A DNA stretch of 64,000 bases from Bacillus amyloliquefaciens DSM 7 = ATCC 23350 (GTDB lineage Bacteria; Bacillota; Bacilli; Bacillales; Bacillaceae): the NCBI RefSeq assembly GCF_000196735.1, contig NC_014551.1, positions 2,599,001-2,663,000 on the forward strand. Reading direction: 5' to 3'. Below, one piece after another: positions 1 through 9,627 of the stretch; the first letter of the stretch is position 1, and every line of letters begins with the position of its first letter. The translations under genes were made by a program, and so were the position numbers. The notes below the pieces were generated by a model. It was given only the letters and a program-made list of their open reading frames with translations, ran no database searches and was not told the DNA's origin.

Positions 1-581
1 TTGCGAGTTTCATCGCGCTGGCAGGAAGCTTCGCGCTGGGCGTTCTGATCGCAGTCATGAGAATCACGGCTTTCAAACCCATCCAATGGATCGGGACTGC
101 GTATGTGGAATTTATCCGGAACATTCCGCTTCTCCTCATCACCTTCGTATTTTATTTCGGACTTCCGAACGCCGGACTGAGACTGGACGGCTTTCAGGCG
201 GGGACGATTGCGCTGACGATATATACTTCCGCTTTTATCGCAGAAGCCATCAGAGCCGGAATTCAGACTGTCTCCAAGGGCCAAATGGAAGCGGCCAGAT
301 CGTCAGGCTTCACCTACAGTCAGGCGATGAGATACGTGATTCTCCCTCAGGCCGTTAAAATCGTGATTCCCCCGCTCGGAAACCAATTTCTCAACCTTGT
401 CAAAAACTCATCAATACTCGGAGTCGTGGCGGGACTGGATTTGATGTATCAGGCGGATCTCGTTTCCTCAAGCACTCTCGTCGTGTTTGATGTCTTTGTC
501 GCGCTTTTTTATTTGATGTTAACTATACCGCTCAGCATCGGAGTTCACTATTTGGAAAGACGCCTCGGGAAAAGTTATTAA
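1..581 (+). CDS. glnM: Glutamine ABC transporter permease GlnM (5' truncated by window)
   Basis: This is the membrane-spanning subunit of a polar amino-acid (glutamine) ABC importer in the cytoplasmic membrane. The frame is open from base 3 and ends at TAA 581, so 192 C-terminal residues are visible and the start lies upstream. The permease EAA-type loop, which contacts the ATPase, is seen around the EAARSSGFTY segment, preceded by hydrophobic spans and the EFIRNIPLLL motif of the HisM/GlnP family. A second permease follows 18 bases later, as in the B. subtilis glnQHMP operon, where this position is glnM. Which of the paired paralogues is called M or P rests on gene order only. Confidence 0.88.
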   Translation, partial: ASFIALAGSFALGVLIAVMRITAFKPIQWIGTAYVEFIRNIPLLLITFVFYFGLPNAGLRLDGFQAGTIALTIYTSAFIAEAIRAGIQTVSKGQMEAARSSGFTYSQAMRYVILPQAVKIVIPPLGNQFLNLVKNSSILGVVAGLDLMYQADLVSSSTLVVFDVFVALFYLMLTIPLSIGVHYLERRLGKSY

Positions 582-599
582 AAAAGGAGAGTGAAAAAC

Positions 600-1256
600 A
601 TGGATTTTAGCGGCGCCTATACACCGGGTCATCTGCTGTTTTTATGGAACGGCTTTTTGATCACACTTTATGTTGCGCTCGTTTCCATTATTCTCAGTTT
701 TATTTTCGGGCTTGCAGCAGGCACTTTGCGCTATGCGAAAATCCCCGCCGTCTCAGGCGTTATAGCCGCCATTGTCGAAACCATCCGTAATCTGCCGCTG
801 TTATTAATCATTTTCTTTACGTTTTTTGCCCTCCCGGAAATCGGCATTAAACTGGAAATTACCGCGGCCGCCATCACGGCGCTAACGATTTTTGAATCGG
901 CCATGCTGTCAGAAATCATCAGAAGCGGTTTGCAATCCGTTGAAAAAGGACAGATTGATGCGGCGCGGTCTTCAGGGCTGACATATACGCAGACTCTTTT
1001 TCTCGTCGTGATGCCGCAGGCGCTCAGGCGTATGGTCCCTCCGATTGTGAGCCAGTTTATTTCTTTATTAAAGGATACGTCACTTGCGGTCGTAATCGCT
1101 CTGCCCGAACTGATTCATAACGCGCAGATTTTAAACGGACAAAGTGCTGACGGAGGGTATTTTTTTCCGATCTTTCTGCTGGCGGCCCTGATGTATTTCG
1201 CGGTCAATTACAGTCTGTCTCTTGCAGCCAGACGGCTGGAAGCGAGACAAACGTAA
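600..1256 (+). CDS. glnP: Glutamine ABC transporter permease GlnP
   Basis: Second permease of the glutamine importer, 218 aa, presumed to pair with GlnM in the membrane. It has about five hydrophobic segments, the ETIRNLPLLL motif, and the coupling loop DAARSSGLTY. An in-frame GTG at 591 would extend the protein by three residues, but AAAGGAG at 583-589 sits too close to it and is well spaced for ATG 600. It is the last gene of the operon and is followed immediately by a strong hairpin terminator. In B. subtilis the operon responds to nitrogen through TnrA; the promoter lies outside the window. Confidence 0.9.
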   Translation: MDFSGAYTPGHLLFLWNGFLITLYVALVSIILSFIFGLAAGTLRYAKIPAVSGVIAAIVETIRNLPLLLIIFFTFFALPEIGIKLEITAAAITALTIFESAMLSEIIRSGLQSVEKGQIDAARSSGLTYTQTLFLVVMPQALRRMVPPIVSQFISLLKDTSLAVVIALPELIHNAQILNGQSADGGYFFPIFLLAALMYFAVNYSLSLAARRLEARQT

Positions 1257-1287
1257 AAAGGATACTTCCGAAGAAGTATCCTTTTTC
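1255..1287. terminator. Bidirectional intrinsic terminator, glnP / yrzQ
   Basis: A perfect 14-bp stem (1255-1268 with 1273-1286) closes a CGAA tetraloop. A-rich and T-rich ends give a U-tract in both directions. It overlaps the glnP stop codon and lies just past the convergent small gene yrzQ, so it can serve both. Confidence 0.93.
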
Positions 1288-1289
1288 AC

Positions 1290-1421
1290 TTAAAACATTT
1301 TCATGACTCGTCTTCTCATCCGTTTCATACCTTTTTTATTCAGCATATCGGACTGAGAAGCCATACGATACATAACGGCTCCTGCTCCTAAAGCCAATAG
1401 AGAGGTCATTGTTCTGCCCAT
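1290..1421 (-). CDS. yrzQ: Small basic protein YrzQ (DUF3918-like)
   Basis: A 43-residue ORF starts at ATG 1421 behind AAAGGAGATA (1428-1437) and ends at TAA 1290. The protein begins MGRTMTSLLALGAGAVMYRM, a hydrophobic N-terminal stretch followed by an Arg/Lys/Met-rich tail (KRMRRRVMKMF). This matches my memory of B. subtilis YrzQ, a family of unknown function found in Bacillus. A membrane-associated peptide is possible but unproven. The strong ribosome binding site, the shared terminator and the conserved position next to glnP support it as a real gene. Confidence 0.75.
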   Translation of the reverse strand: MGRTMTSLLALGAGAVMYRMASQSDMLNKKGMKRMRRRVMKMF

Positions 1422-1442
1422 CGCGCGTATCTCCTTTCAACA

Positions 1443-1634
1443 TTAAAAATTGATACTGCGTTCGTCTTCAGAAAACAAATCATCAAGACTGCTTAACGTG
1501 CCGTCTTCCTCTACTTGATGTGTCGCAATTTTGCCTTTGGCCACCGTCAGCTCTATGAAGCAGCCCCAGCAATAGTATTGGTTTACGCCGATTTTGCCGA
1601 TATCTTTACTTTTGCAGTTCGGACATACAAGCAC
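1443..1634 (-). CDS. yrzR: Small zinc-ribbon-like protein YrzR
   Basis: 63-residue protein with two CxxC pairs (CPNCKSKDIG then YYCWGC) spaced as in a zinc ribbon, followed by an acidic C-terminal tail (DDLFSEDERS). Start is GTG 1634, preceded by AGAGGTG at six bases. It lies between yrrD and yrzQ on the same strand, 12 bases after yrrD, so it is probably co-transcribed. The function is unknown; a zinc-binding nucleic-acid or protein adaptor is only a guess from the fold. The symbol is by synteny with B. subtilis. Confidence 0.7.
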   Translation of the reverse strand: MLVCPNCKSKDIGKIGVNQYYCWGCFIELTVAKGKIATHQVEEDGTLSSLDDLFSEDERSINF

Positions 1635-1646
1635 AGACTACACCTC

Positions 1647-2105
1647 TTATCCGTTCAGGACGATACCGTCTTTCCCCGCTTCAATAAGCGTATCGGCGGC
1701 CCGGCGCACTTGGCGTCTGCCTGCCAGATCTGAAAAGAAACCGTCCGTAAGTTCATATGCTACGATTATGCCCTTGTCCAAACAAAAGTATACATCTTCC
1801 AGCAAACCGAACATTTCACCATCAGGCGATTTCACCGGCTGCATCTTAATCTGTTCAAAGGTGAAACAGCTCTTCGGCAAAGGCTGCAAATGAGCTTCGG
1901 CGGCAGCTACGGCTTCTTGATCCATCTCTTTTATATCACTGGCTTCTAAAAAAAGATGGCGGTTGTGAAACAGGCGTTTCTGCTCCAGCACAAAACCGAG
2001 AAACCGGCCGTCAAGAGAGAAACACACATCCGAAATCATCCCGAGGCTGCGCCGGTTGTGTTCGTCATAAACTGTTCGTCCTTCAGCTGCATGGCATGTT
2101 CTCAA
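1647..2105 (-). CDS. yrrD: PRC-barrel domain protein YrrD
   Basis: Contains two PRC-barrel-like repeats: an N-terminal one around GRTVYDEHNRRSLGMISDVCF, and a second around GEMFGLLEDVYFCLDKGIIVAYELTDG, ending with a helical region. PRC-barrel proteins bind RNA or act as adaptors; no specific role is known to me for YrrD. The long ORF extends to 2186, but that overlaps the recD2 terminator. TTG 2105, behind AAAGGTGG with 11-base spacing, gives a 152-aa protein that starts at the conserved region. The start is therefore moderately uncertain. Confidence 0.72.
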   Translation of the reverse strand: MRTCHAAEGRTVYDEHNRRSLGMISDVCFSLDGRFLGFVLEQKRLFHNRHLFLEASDIKEMDQEAVAAAEAHLQPLPKSCFTFEQIKMQPVKSPDGEMFGLLEDVYFCLDKGIIVAYELTDGFFSDLAGRRQVRRAADTLIEAGKDGIVLNG

Positions 2106-2184
2106 AGTGTGATCAACCACCTTTTGTTGAACACGTATAGGTTTTGCCGAGAAGCCGGGCGCCATACTTTGAAATGACTTCCAC

Positions 2185-2220
2185 AATAAAACCCGGCGTA
2201 TGTGCCGGGTTTTATTTACG
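2185..2220 (-). terminator. Terminator of recD2
   Basis: 13-bp perfect stem (2185-2197 with 2204-2216) with a six-base loop and A/T-rich ends. It begins at the recD2 stop codon and separates recD2 from yrrD. Confidence 0.9.
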
Positions 2221-4594
2221 CTTTTTCTTCCATAAAGTCAAACGGCGTAATGCCTTCCATTCCGATATTCGCATCATATACACTGAACGGCAGTTCTTTT
2301 TGCAGAGCGGCCAGTTCTGCATCCATCTCTTCAGTCTGCTCTGTGAGCCTGTTTTTAAGCGACGTCTGTCTGACGGTGGCATCATTGTTTTTGACGCCCC
2401 ATTCAAGCGCTTCTTCTTCTCCGCAAAGGATCAGAAATTTCTTGGCCCTTGTAATGGCGGTATAAAGGAGATTTCTCCTAAGCATTCGATAGTAGCCTTT
2501 GACAACAGGCAGGACGACAATCGGAAATTCACTTCCCTGAGACTTGTGGATGGAACAGCAGTAAGCATGGGTAAACTGGCTGAAATCCTTTTTCGTAAAG
2601 GTGATTTCATTGCCGTCAAACGAGACGACGACCATGTCTTCTTTTTCCGTATTTTCTTTGGCATAAAAAATGGACACGATTTCGCCGATATCACCGTTAA
2701 ACACATTGTTTTCCGGCTGGTTGACAAGCTGCAATATTTTATCGCCCGTCCTGTAGACGACATCTCCGAATTTCAGCTCCCGCCTTTTTTCTTTCGGCGG
2801 ATTCATGATGTCTTGAAGAAGCATATTCAGCTCGTTAATTCCCGCTTTTCCCCTGTACATCGGCGCAAGCACTTGAATATCTCTGGAGGTATATCCCTTC
2901 TTTAACGCGTTTGAAACGACTTGATCGACGACTTCTTTAATCTGTGCAGAATTACAGCGGATAAATGAGCGGTCTTTTGTCGGCGCGGTCAGTCCTTTTG
3001 GAAGCAGCCCTTTTTTCATATCATGGGCAAGTTCGACGATGGATGACCCTTCCGCCTGACGGTAAATATCTGTCAGACGCACGGTCGGCAGCACCTCAGA
3101 AGCCAAAAGGTCTCTCAGCACCTGCCCCGGCCCCACGGAAGGAAGCTGGTCTTCATCACCCACGACGATGAGCTGGATGTGCTTAGGGAGCGCCTTAAAC
3201 AAATGGCTGGCGAGCCAAATATCGAGCATACTCGCTTCGTCTATAATGATCAGTTTCCCTTCAATCGGCTGATCTTCATTGTAGGTAAAGCCTTCAGCGC
3301 CATTCCAGCCGAGCAGCCTGTGAATCGTAACAGCAGGCAGACCCGTAGATTCGCTCATCCGTTTTGCGGCTCTTCCGGTCGGCGCGGCAAGCAGCACCGG
3401 AAACGCCTCGTCTTTTTTATAATCACCGGGATCAAGCGATACGCCGTGGAGTTCACTGTATAATTCCACGATTCCTTTGATAACGGTCGTTTTTCCCGTA
3501 CCCGGTCCTCCGGTCAGTAAAAGCATCGGCGAAGACAGCGCTTTTTGAATGGCATCCTTTTGACTCGGAGCGTATTGAACTTTCATCCGTTCTTCCAGTT
3601 CGCCGAGCGCAAGCAGAAATTCCGATTCAGGAAATTGATCGGCATACTCCGTCTGAGCCGCAATGTCGAGCACGCGTTTTGCGACATTTTGTTCCGCGTA
3701 AAACAAAGACGGAAAATAGCAGCGGTCTCCTTCTATGACGATGTCCTTACTCTCTCCGAGGGCGATGATGCCGTCAGCCGCATCCATTTCCGTGACCCGG
3801 CCTCCGTCAGCTGACTGATTCAGAAGCGTTTGCGTATTGATAATCAGCTGCTTTGTGTCTATGTACGTATGACCTTCTGAAAGGCAGGTCGATTCAATCG
3901 TATATAAGATCGCCGCTTTGATCCGCTCGGGATGGTTCCCTGACAGACCCATTTTTTCGCCCAGCTCGTCGGCTTTTACAAAGCCGATGCCTTCCACGTC
4001 CTTTACAAGCTGATAAGGATTCTCCTGAATTTTCTCAAGGGTTTCCGTTTCGTAAGCCTGATAAATTTTCATGGAAAGCTGAGGTCCGAAACCATATTGG
4101 TTAAGAGAAATCATAATCTGCTCCAGCCCCTGATGCCGCTGCAGCTCTCCGGCAAGCTTATCCGCTTTCTTTTTGGACATTTTCGGCACATCGTAAAGCA
4201 CCGACGCATCAGCCAGAATTTTATTCAGCGCGCCGTCTCCAAGCTTTTTGACGATTTCTTCCGCCGTTTTTTTTCCGATTCCTTCAAACAGATCGCTTGA
4301 TAAATAGTGAATAATCCCTTCTTTTGTGGTCGGAATTTCTTTTTTAAAGTGTTCAGCCTGGAATTGCAGGCCGAACTTGGGGTGTGTGGCGGTTTTTCCG
4401 TAAAATGTGTAAGTCTCATCTTCTTGCAGCAGAGGGAAGTAGCCCGTTACGGATACGACCTTGTCTTCGATCGCCTCAGACGTTTCTGCAACCTTGACCT
4501 TCAGCACTGTATACAGGTTGGTGTCATTGTGGTAAATGACCGTATGAATAACGCCTTTTACATACGGTTGTTCCTCGATTTTCAGCTGATCCAC
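2216..4594 (-). CDS. recD2: RecD2 (YrrC) 5'-3' superfamily 1B DNA helicase
   Basis: 792-aa helicase of the RecD2 type, which acts in DNA repair and replication-fork maintenance without RecBC. The N-terminal 340 residues are the RecD2-specific region with helix-hairpin-helix elements (around DLFEGIGKKTAEEI and VEGIGFVKADELG). The motor follows: Walker A GGPGTGKT at about 362-369, Walker B LIIIDEAS, a GDEDQLPSV motif, and the C-terminal TQ/SF1 motifs HKSQGSEF and YTAITRAK. Start ATG 4594 lies 18 bases after yrrB with GAAGGAGGGA upstream. It is co-oriented and probably co-transcribed with yrrB. Confidence 0.95.
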   Translation of the reverse strand: MDQLKIEEQPYVKGVIHTVIYHNDTNLYTVLKVKVAETSEAIEDKVVSVTGYFPLLQEDETYTFYGKTATHPKFGLQFQAEHFKKEIPTTKEGIIHYLSSDLFEGIGKKTAEEIVKKLGDGALNKILADASVLYDVPKMSKKKADKLAGELQRHQGLEQIMISLNQYGFGPQLSMKIYQAYETETLEKIQENPYQLVKDVEGIGFVKADELGEKMGLSGNHPERIKAAILYTIESTCLSEGHTYIDTKQLIINTQTLLNQSADGGRVTEMDAADGIIALGESKDIVIEGDRCYFPSLFYAEQNVAKRVLDIAAQTEYADQFPESEFLLALGELEERMKVQYAPSQKDAIQKALSSPMLLLTGGPGTGKTTVIKGIVELYSELHGVSLDPGDYKKDEAFPVLLAAPTGRAAKRMSESTGLPAVTIHRLLGWNGAEGFTYNEDQPIEGKLIIIDEASMLDIWLASHLFKALPKHIQLIVVGDEDQLPSVGPGQVLRDLLASEVLPTVRLTDIYRQAEGSSIVELAHDMKKGLLPKGLTAPTKDRSFIRCNSAQIKEVVDQVVSNALKKGYTSRDIQVLAPMYRGKAGINELNMLLQDIMNPPKEKRRELKFGDVVYRTGDKILQLVNQPENNVFNGDIGEIVSIFYAKENTEKEDMVVVSFDGNEITFTKKDFSQFTHAYCCSIHKSQGSEFPIVVLPVVKGYYRMLRRNLLYTAITRAKKFLILCGEEEALEWGVKNNDATVRQTSLKNRLTEQTEEMDAELAALQKELPFSVYDANIGMEGITPFDFMEEKA

Positions 4595-4612
4595 GAGCCT
4601 TCCCTCCTTCCG

Positions 4613-5263
4613 TTATGACTGGGTGATAAGCTGTTTTGCATGAAGCGCAAGCATATGATCAGGCTGTATGCCGATTGCGCCTTCAAGCATCTCAAGCGCC
4701 TTTTCACGATTTTCTTTGTAGGCGTAAGCGACTCCGGCATTATAAAATGCGTCCGCGTGGCTTGGGTCCTGCTCGATCACCGTCTCAAACTGCGCCAATG
4801 CTTCATCCAGCATGTCTTCGTTTGCGAGACACATTCCGAACTGGAACCGCGCTTCCGTATCGTTTTCGTTCAATTCAACGGCCCGCTGCAAATACGGCAG
4901 CGCAAGCTTCGGCTGCTCTAATTTAACGAGAACGGTTCCCAGCATATAAAACAAGTCTCCGTTTTCCATACCGGAGCGAAGCGCTTTTTCAAACATATCC
5001 TTCGCTTCAGAAAACGATTCCTTCATCACATATACGTTTCCCGCTCCGTAATAAGCGGCTGCCGCTGAATTGTCCAATTCAAGCGCTCTGTTGTAAAAAG
5101 CAAGCGCGCGTTCGAGTTCGTTTACAGAAGAAAGCAGGTTCGCAAAGTTGATATACGGCACCGGATCTTGGCCGTTTTCCTCAATCGCTTTCGTAAAAGC
5201 CTCTGCCGCTTTTTCAAAATCGCCCTCCTGCATGGCGTCGATTCCGATTTTATTATAATCCAT
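4613..5263 (-). CDS. yrrB: Tetratricopeptide-repeat protein YrrB
   Basis: A 216-aa protein built almost entirely of about six TPR units of 34 residues (for example AAEAFTKAIEENGQDPVPY and ALPYLQRAVELNENDTEAR), ending in a short tail. TPR proteins are protein-protein scaffolds, and B. subtilis YrrB has a solved TPR structure. The longer ORF to 5296 adds 11 residues across the trmU terminator; ATG 5263 with AAAGGAAG upstream gives the family N-terminus MDYNKIGIDAM. Its place between trmU and recD2 suggests, but does not show, a link with tRNA thiolation. Confidence 0.88.
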   Translation of the reverse strand: MDYNKIGIDAMQEGDFEKAAEAFTKAIEENGQDPVPYINFANLLSSVNELERALAFYNRALELDNSAAAAYYGAGNVYVMKESFSEAKDMFEKALRSGMENGDLFYMLGTVLVKLEQPKLALPYLQRAVELNENDTEARFQFGMCLANEDMLDEALAQFETVIEQDPSHADAFYNAGVAYAYKENREKALEMLEGAIGIQPDHMLALHAKQLITQS

Positions 5264-5281
5264 TTTTAACTTCCTTTCGCT

Positions 5282-5313
5282 AAAAAACCTCAACATGCGA
5301 GTTGAGGTTTTTT
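5282..5313 (-). terminator. Terminator of trmU
   Basis: Stem 5282-5294 with 5301-5313 (13 bp, loop ATGCGA) and U-tract, directly after the trmU stop and before yrrB. Readthrough into yrrB is possible. Confidence 0.88.
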
Positions 5314-5320
5314 ACATGTG

Positions 5321-6442
<1,122 letters not shown>

Positions 6443-6472
6443 TCACTCCATTAAAAACGTAAGTCCGCCGTT

Positions 6473-7612
6473 TTAAGCAAGCCGTTTGACGACGGCGGCA
6501 AGCTTTTCGGCGGCTGTTTCGATTTGTTCCGCCGTATTGCCGAGGCCGAAGCTGAGGCGGATTGACGAGGTCAGCCTGCCGCTCTCACTTCCGAACATGG
6601 CCGTAAGAACATGAGACGGAAGAACGGACCCCGCCGTACACGCAGATCCGCTTGAGACGGCAATGCCTTCCATATCAAGATTGACCAGCAGCGATTCCAC
6701 CGGCACACCGGGAAAGTAAAGGTTTAAAATATGCGGCAGGCAGTTCTCGGCATCTCCGTTCACCTCCGCTGTGACGCCGGCTTTTTCCAGCGTGCTCATG
6801 ATGATGTTTTTAAACTCCTTAAACATCGCTGTTTTCTCTTCCCGCTCACGGTTTGAAAGAACGACCGCTTCCTTTAAGCCGGCAATGCCCGGTACATTTT
6901 CCGTACCCGCGCGCCGCTTTCGTTCCTGCTCGCCCCCGAGAAGAATCGGTGACAGCTTCACCTCTTGATTTACATATAAAAAGCCTGTCCCTTTTGGCCC
7001 GTTAAGCTTGTGACCGGAAACAGACAGCATGTCAATTCTGCTTTTTTTCACATCGATCGGTATATAACCGAATGCCTGGACGGCATCTGTGTGAAAATAG
7101 GCCTGATGCCCGCTTAACAGCTCTCCGATTTCGTCAATCGGCTGAATGGTTCCGACTTCGTTATTGCCATACATGACGGTAACAAGGATTGTATCATCAC
7201 GGAGCGCTTCTTTCACCTGATTTGCACTGATCCGTCCTGAAGGGCCCGGGATGAGGTATGTCACCTCAAAACCGTCTTCTTCCAGCTTTTCGCAGGCGTG
7301 TAATACGGCATGATGCTCAATAGCGGTCGTGATAATGTGTTTCCCTTCATTCTTCCGGGCGGCAGCCGTGCCGAGAATCGCTAAATTATCAGCCTCCGTG
7401 CCGCCGCTTGTGAAAATGATTTCCTGTTCTTTCGCACTGATTTCACGCGCGATGTCCGCTCTCGCTTCGTCGACCCATTTCCGGGACTCTCTTCCGAATG
7501 AATGAATGCTTGACGGATTGCCGAAGCTGCCGAAGAAATGAGGCTTCATTTTTTCGAGCACACGCTCATCCATCGGGGAAGTCGCGGCGTGATCTAAATA
7601 AATCCGTTCCAT
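6473..7612 (-). CDS. yrvO: Cysteine desulfurase YrvO
   Basis: 379-aa PLP-dependent class V aminotransferase-fold enzyme that converts cysteine to alanine and enzyme-bound persulfide. Visible signatures are YLDHAATSP at the start, the EHHAVLHACEKLEE segment, the PLP lysine in SVSGHKLNGPKG and the persulfide cysteine in SSGSACTAG near the C-terminus. It is 18 bases downstream of cymR and 36 bases upstream of mnmA. This matches the B. subtilis arrangement in which YrvO is the dedicated sulfur donor for s2U34 tRNA. A second desulfurase, NifS, is encoded at 39258. Confidence 0.95.
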   Translation of the reverse strand: MERIYLDHAATSPMDERVLEKMKPHFFGSFGNPSSIHSFGRESRKWVDEARADIAREISAKEQEIIFTSGGTEADNLAILGTAAARKNEGKHIITTAIEHHAVLHACEKLEEDGFEVTYLIPGPSGRISANQVKEALRDDTILVTVMYGNNEVGTIQPIDEIGELLSGHQAYFHTDAVQAFGYIPIDVKKSRIDMLSVSGHKLNGPKGTGFLYVNQEVKLSPILLGGEQERKRRAGTENVPGIAGLKEAVVLSNREREEKTAMFKEFKNIIMSTLEKAGVTAEVNGDAENCLPHILNLYFPGVPVESLLVNLDMEGIAVSSGSACTAGSVLPSHVLTAMFGSESGRLTSSIRLSFGLGNTAEQIETAAEKLAAVVKRLA

Positions 7613-7630
7613 TGTCTTTACACCTCTGGT

Positions 7631-8047
7631 TTAAATATAGAACATATAAGCTTCCTGCTCGCCGTCCGTGTAGCTCGCAAGGTCTTCTAACGTCGTACTG
7701 TCCAGCACGTCTTTTACGGCGTCGCGGATGCGGATCCATAACTCCCGCTTGGCAGGCTCTTCATCCTCAAGCACTTCTACCGGGCTGATCGGCCCTTCCA
7801 GCACTCTGATAATATCTCCGGCCGTTATCTCTTCAGGCTGGCCGCCGAGCACATAACCGCCGTAAGCGCCTCTGATGCTTTTTACGAGTCCCGCGTTTCT
7901 GAGCGGTGATACAAGCTGTTCCAAGTAATGCTCAGAGAGGCTGTTTGTTTGGGCGATGCTTTTGAGCGACGTCGGACCTTCTCCGTGCTTTTTCGCCAAT
8001 TCAATCATAATGGTGAGCCCGTATCTTCCCTTTGTCGATATTTTCAA
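7631..8047 (-). CDS. cymR: CymR, Rrf2-family master regulator of cysteine metabolism
   Basis: 138-aa winged-helix Rrf2 repressor. In B. subtilis it represses sulfur-uptake and cysteine genes as a complex with CysK. The N-terminal helix-turn-helix covers about residues 20-60 (SIAQTNSLSEHYLEQLVSPL). The protein contains no cysteine, so it cannot hold the Fe-S cluster of IscR-type Rrf2 proteins. TTG 8047 behind GGGGTG gives exactly the B. subtilis length; the longer ORF to 8065 has no ribosome site. It heads the cymR-yrvO-mnmA group. Upstream, TATAAT (8135-8140, minus) is a possible -10 element. Confidence 0.94.
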   Translation of the reverse strand: MKISTKGRYGLTIMIELAKKHGEGPTSLKSIAQTNSLSEHYLEQLVSPLRNAGLVKSIRGAYGGYVLGGQPEEITAGDIIRVLEGPISPVEVLEDEEPAKRELWIRIRDAVKDVLDSTTLEDLASYTDGEQEAYMFYI

Positions 8048-8241
8048 TATGAACACCCCAGTCAATTCTAATTGTTAATTTATACAAGTAAATGGATATG
8101 AATAATCAGTTTAGTATCTTATAGACCAACTGTTATTATAACATAACTTATCCTAATTTTCATTGAAACACGGGGCCCGCCGCAATTCGCTTTTCTAATC
8201 GGCCGTTTTCCGTTACCCTGTATATGTAAGGAGAGATGTTC

Positions 8242-9510
8242 ATGAAACCATTGGCGTATCGGATGCGGCCTGCCAATATCGAAGACATTATCGGCCAGGA
8301 ACATTTGGTCAAAGAAGATAAAATCATCGGCAGAATGGTGCGCGCAAAGCACCTATCATCCATGATCCTGTACGGACCGCCAGGCATCGGAAAAACGTCC
8401 ATCGCCACAGCGATCGCAGGATCGACAAGCATCGCATTCAGAAAATTGAATGCCGTCATTCATAATAAAAAAGACATGGAAATTGTCGTACAGGAAGCGA
8501 AAATGTCAGGTCAGGTCATCTTAATACTTGATGAAGTGCACAGGCTTGATAAGGGGAAGCAGGATTTTCTCCTGCCCTATTTAGAAAACGGCATGATTAT
8601 TTTAATCGGCGCGACGACCGCCAATCCTTATCATGCCATTAACCCGGCCATCAGAAGCCGTACCCAGATATTCGAACTCGAACCGTTAACACCGGATCTG
8701 ATCAAGCAGGCATTGAGAAGAGCGCTCACAGATGAACACCGGGGACTCGGTTCCTACAGCGTTTCGGTGGACGACGAAGCGATGGATCATTTCGCGCAAG
8801 GGTGTGGAGGAGACGTCCGTTCCGCTTTGAACGCACTGGAGCTTGCCGTGCTTTCCACAAAGGAATCAAGTGACGGCACGATCCGCATTACGCGGGAAAC
8901 AGCGGAAGAATGTCTGCAGAAAAAAAGCTATACCCATGATAAAGACGGAGATGCGCATTATGACGTCTTATCCGCATTCCAAAAATCAATCCGCGGCTCA
9001 GACGCAAACGCCGCACTTCATTATTTAGCCCGACTGATCGAAGCCGGCGATCTTGAAAGCATTTCAAGAAGACTTCTCGTAATCGCCTATGAAGATATCG
9101 GCCTTGCAAGCCCGCAGGCAGGCCCCCGGGTGCTGAGCGCGATTCAGACCGCAGAGCGGATCGGCTTTCCCGAAGCGAGAATTCCGCTGGCGAATGCGGT
9201 AATCGAATTATGCCTTTCGCCAAAATCAAACTCCGCCATCTCAGCCGTTGATGAAGCGCTCAAAGATATCAGATCGGGTAAAATCGGCGATGTGCCGAAA
9301 CATTTAAAAGACGCCCACTATAAAGGAGCCCAAGAGCTCGGACGCGGAATCGGCTATCAATATCCTCACGATTTCGAAAACGGATGGGTCGAACAGCAAT
9401 ATTTGCCTGAACCGTTAAAAAACAAACAATACTATAAACCGAAACAAACGGGGAAATTTGAAGCCGCCATAAAGCAAGTGTATGAAAAACTGCTGAAACA
9501 GAAAAAATAA
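8242..9510 (+). CDS. rarA: RarA/MgsA-type AAA+ replication-recombination ATPase (YrvN)
   Basis: 422-aa clamp-loader-like AAA+ protein that acts at stalled replication forks. Walker A GPPGIGKTS is near residue 50 and Walker B LILDEVHR near 97. The C-terminal half carries the RarA tetramerisation region (SDANAALHYLARLIEAGD, AYEDIGLASPQ). ATG 8236 is too close to AAGGAGAG (8228-8235), so ATG 8242 is preferred. It is divergent from cymR and has its own terminator. Confidence 0.94.
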   Translation: MKPLAYRMRPANIEDIIGQEHLVKEDKIIGRMVRAKHLSSMILYGPPGIGKTSIATAIAGSTSIAFRKLNAVIHNKKDMEIVVQEAKMSGQVILILDEVHRLDKGKQDFLLPYLENGMIILIGATTANPYHAINPAIRSRTQIFELEPLTPDLIKQALRRALTDEHRGLGSYSVSVDDEAMDHFAQGCGGDVRSALNALELAVLSTKESSDGTIRITRETAEECLQKKSYTHDKDGDAHYDVLSAFQKSIRGSDANAALHYLARLIEAGDLESISRRLLVIAYEDIGLASPQAGPRVLSAIQTAERIGFPEARIPLANAVIELCLSPKSNSAISAVDEALKDIRSGKIGDVPKHLKDAHYKGAQELGRGIGYQYPHDFENGWVEQQYLPEPLKNKQYYKPKQTGKFEAAIKQVYEKLLKQKK

Positions 9511-9513
9511 TCG

Positions 9514-9548
9514 GACAAGGACACCCAATGTGTTCTTGTCTTTTTTTT
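9514..9548 (+). terminator. Terminator of rarA
   Basis: 11-bp stem (9514-9524 with 9530-9540, one G-T pair), loop CCAAT, followed by eight T. Confidence 0.9.
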
Positions 9549-9591
9549 ATACCGGCCGGCCATTCGTGTGAACGGCGGCTTTATTCAAATA

Positions 9592-9623
9592 AAAAACAGC
9601 CTTTCCTGAAGAAGGCTGTTTTT
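9592..9623 (-). terminator. Terminator of tcdA
   Basis: 12-bp perfect stem (9592-9603 with 9612-9623) with A/T-rich flanks, just past the tcdA stop at 9628; it can act in either direction. Confidence 0.88.
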
Positions 9624-9627
9624 CTTT

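Noticed and set aside
2144-2905. 253-codon plus-strand ORF opposite recD2
   Set aside because: Mirrors recD2 coding sequence; the protein has no family features and lacks a ribosome site.
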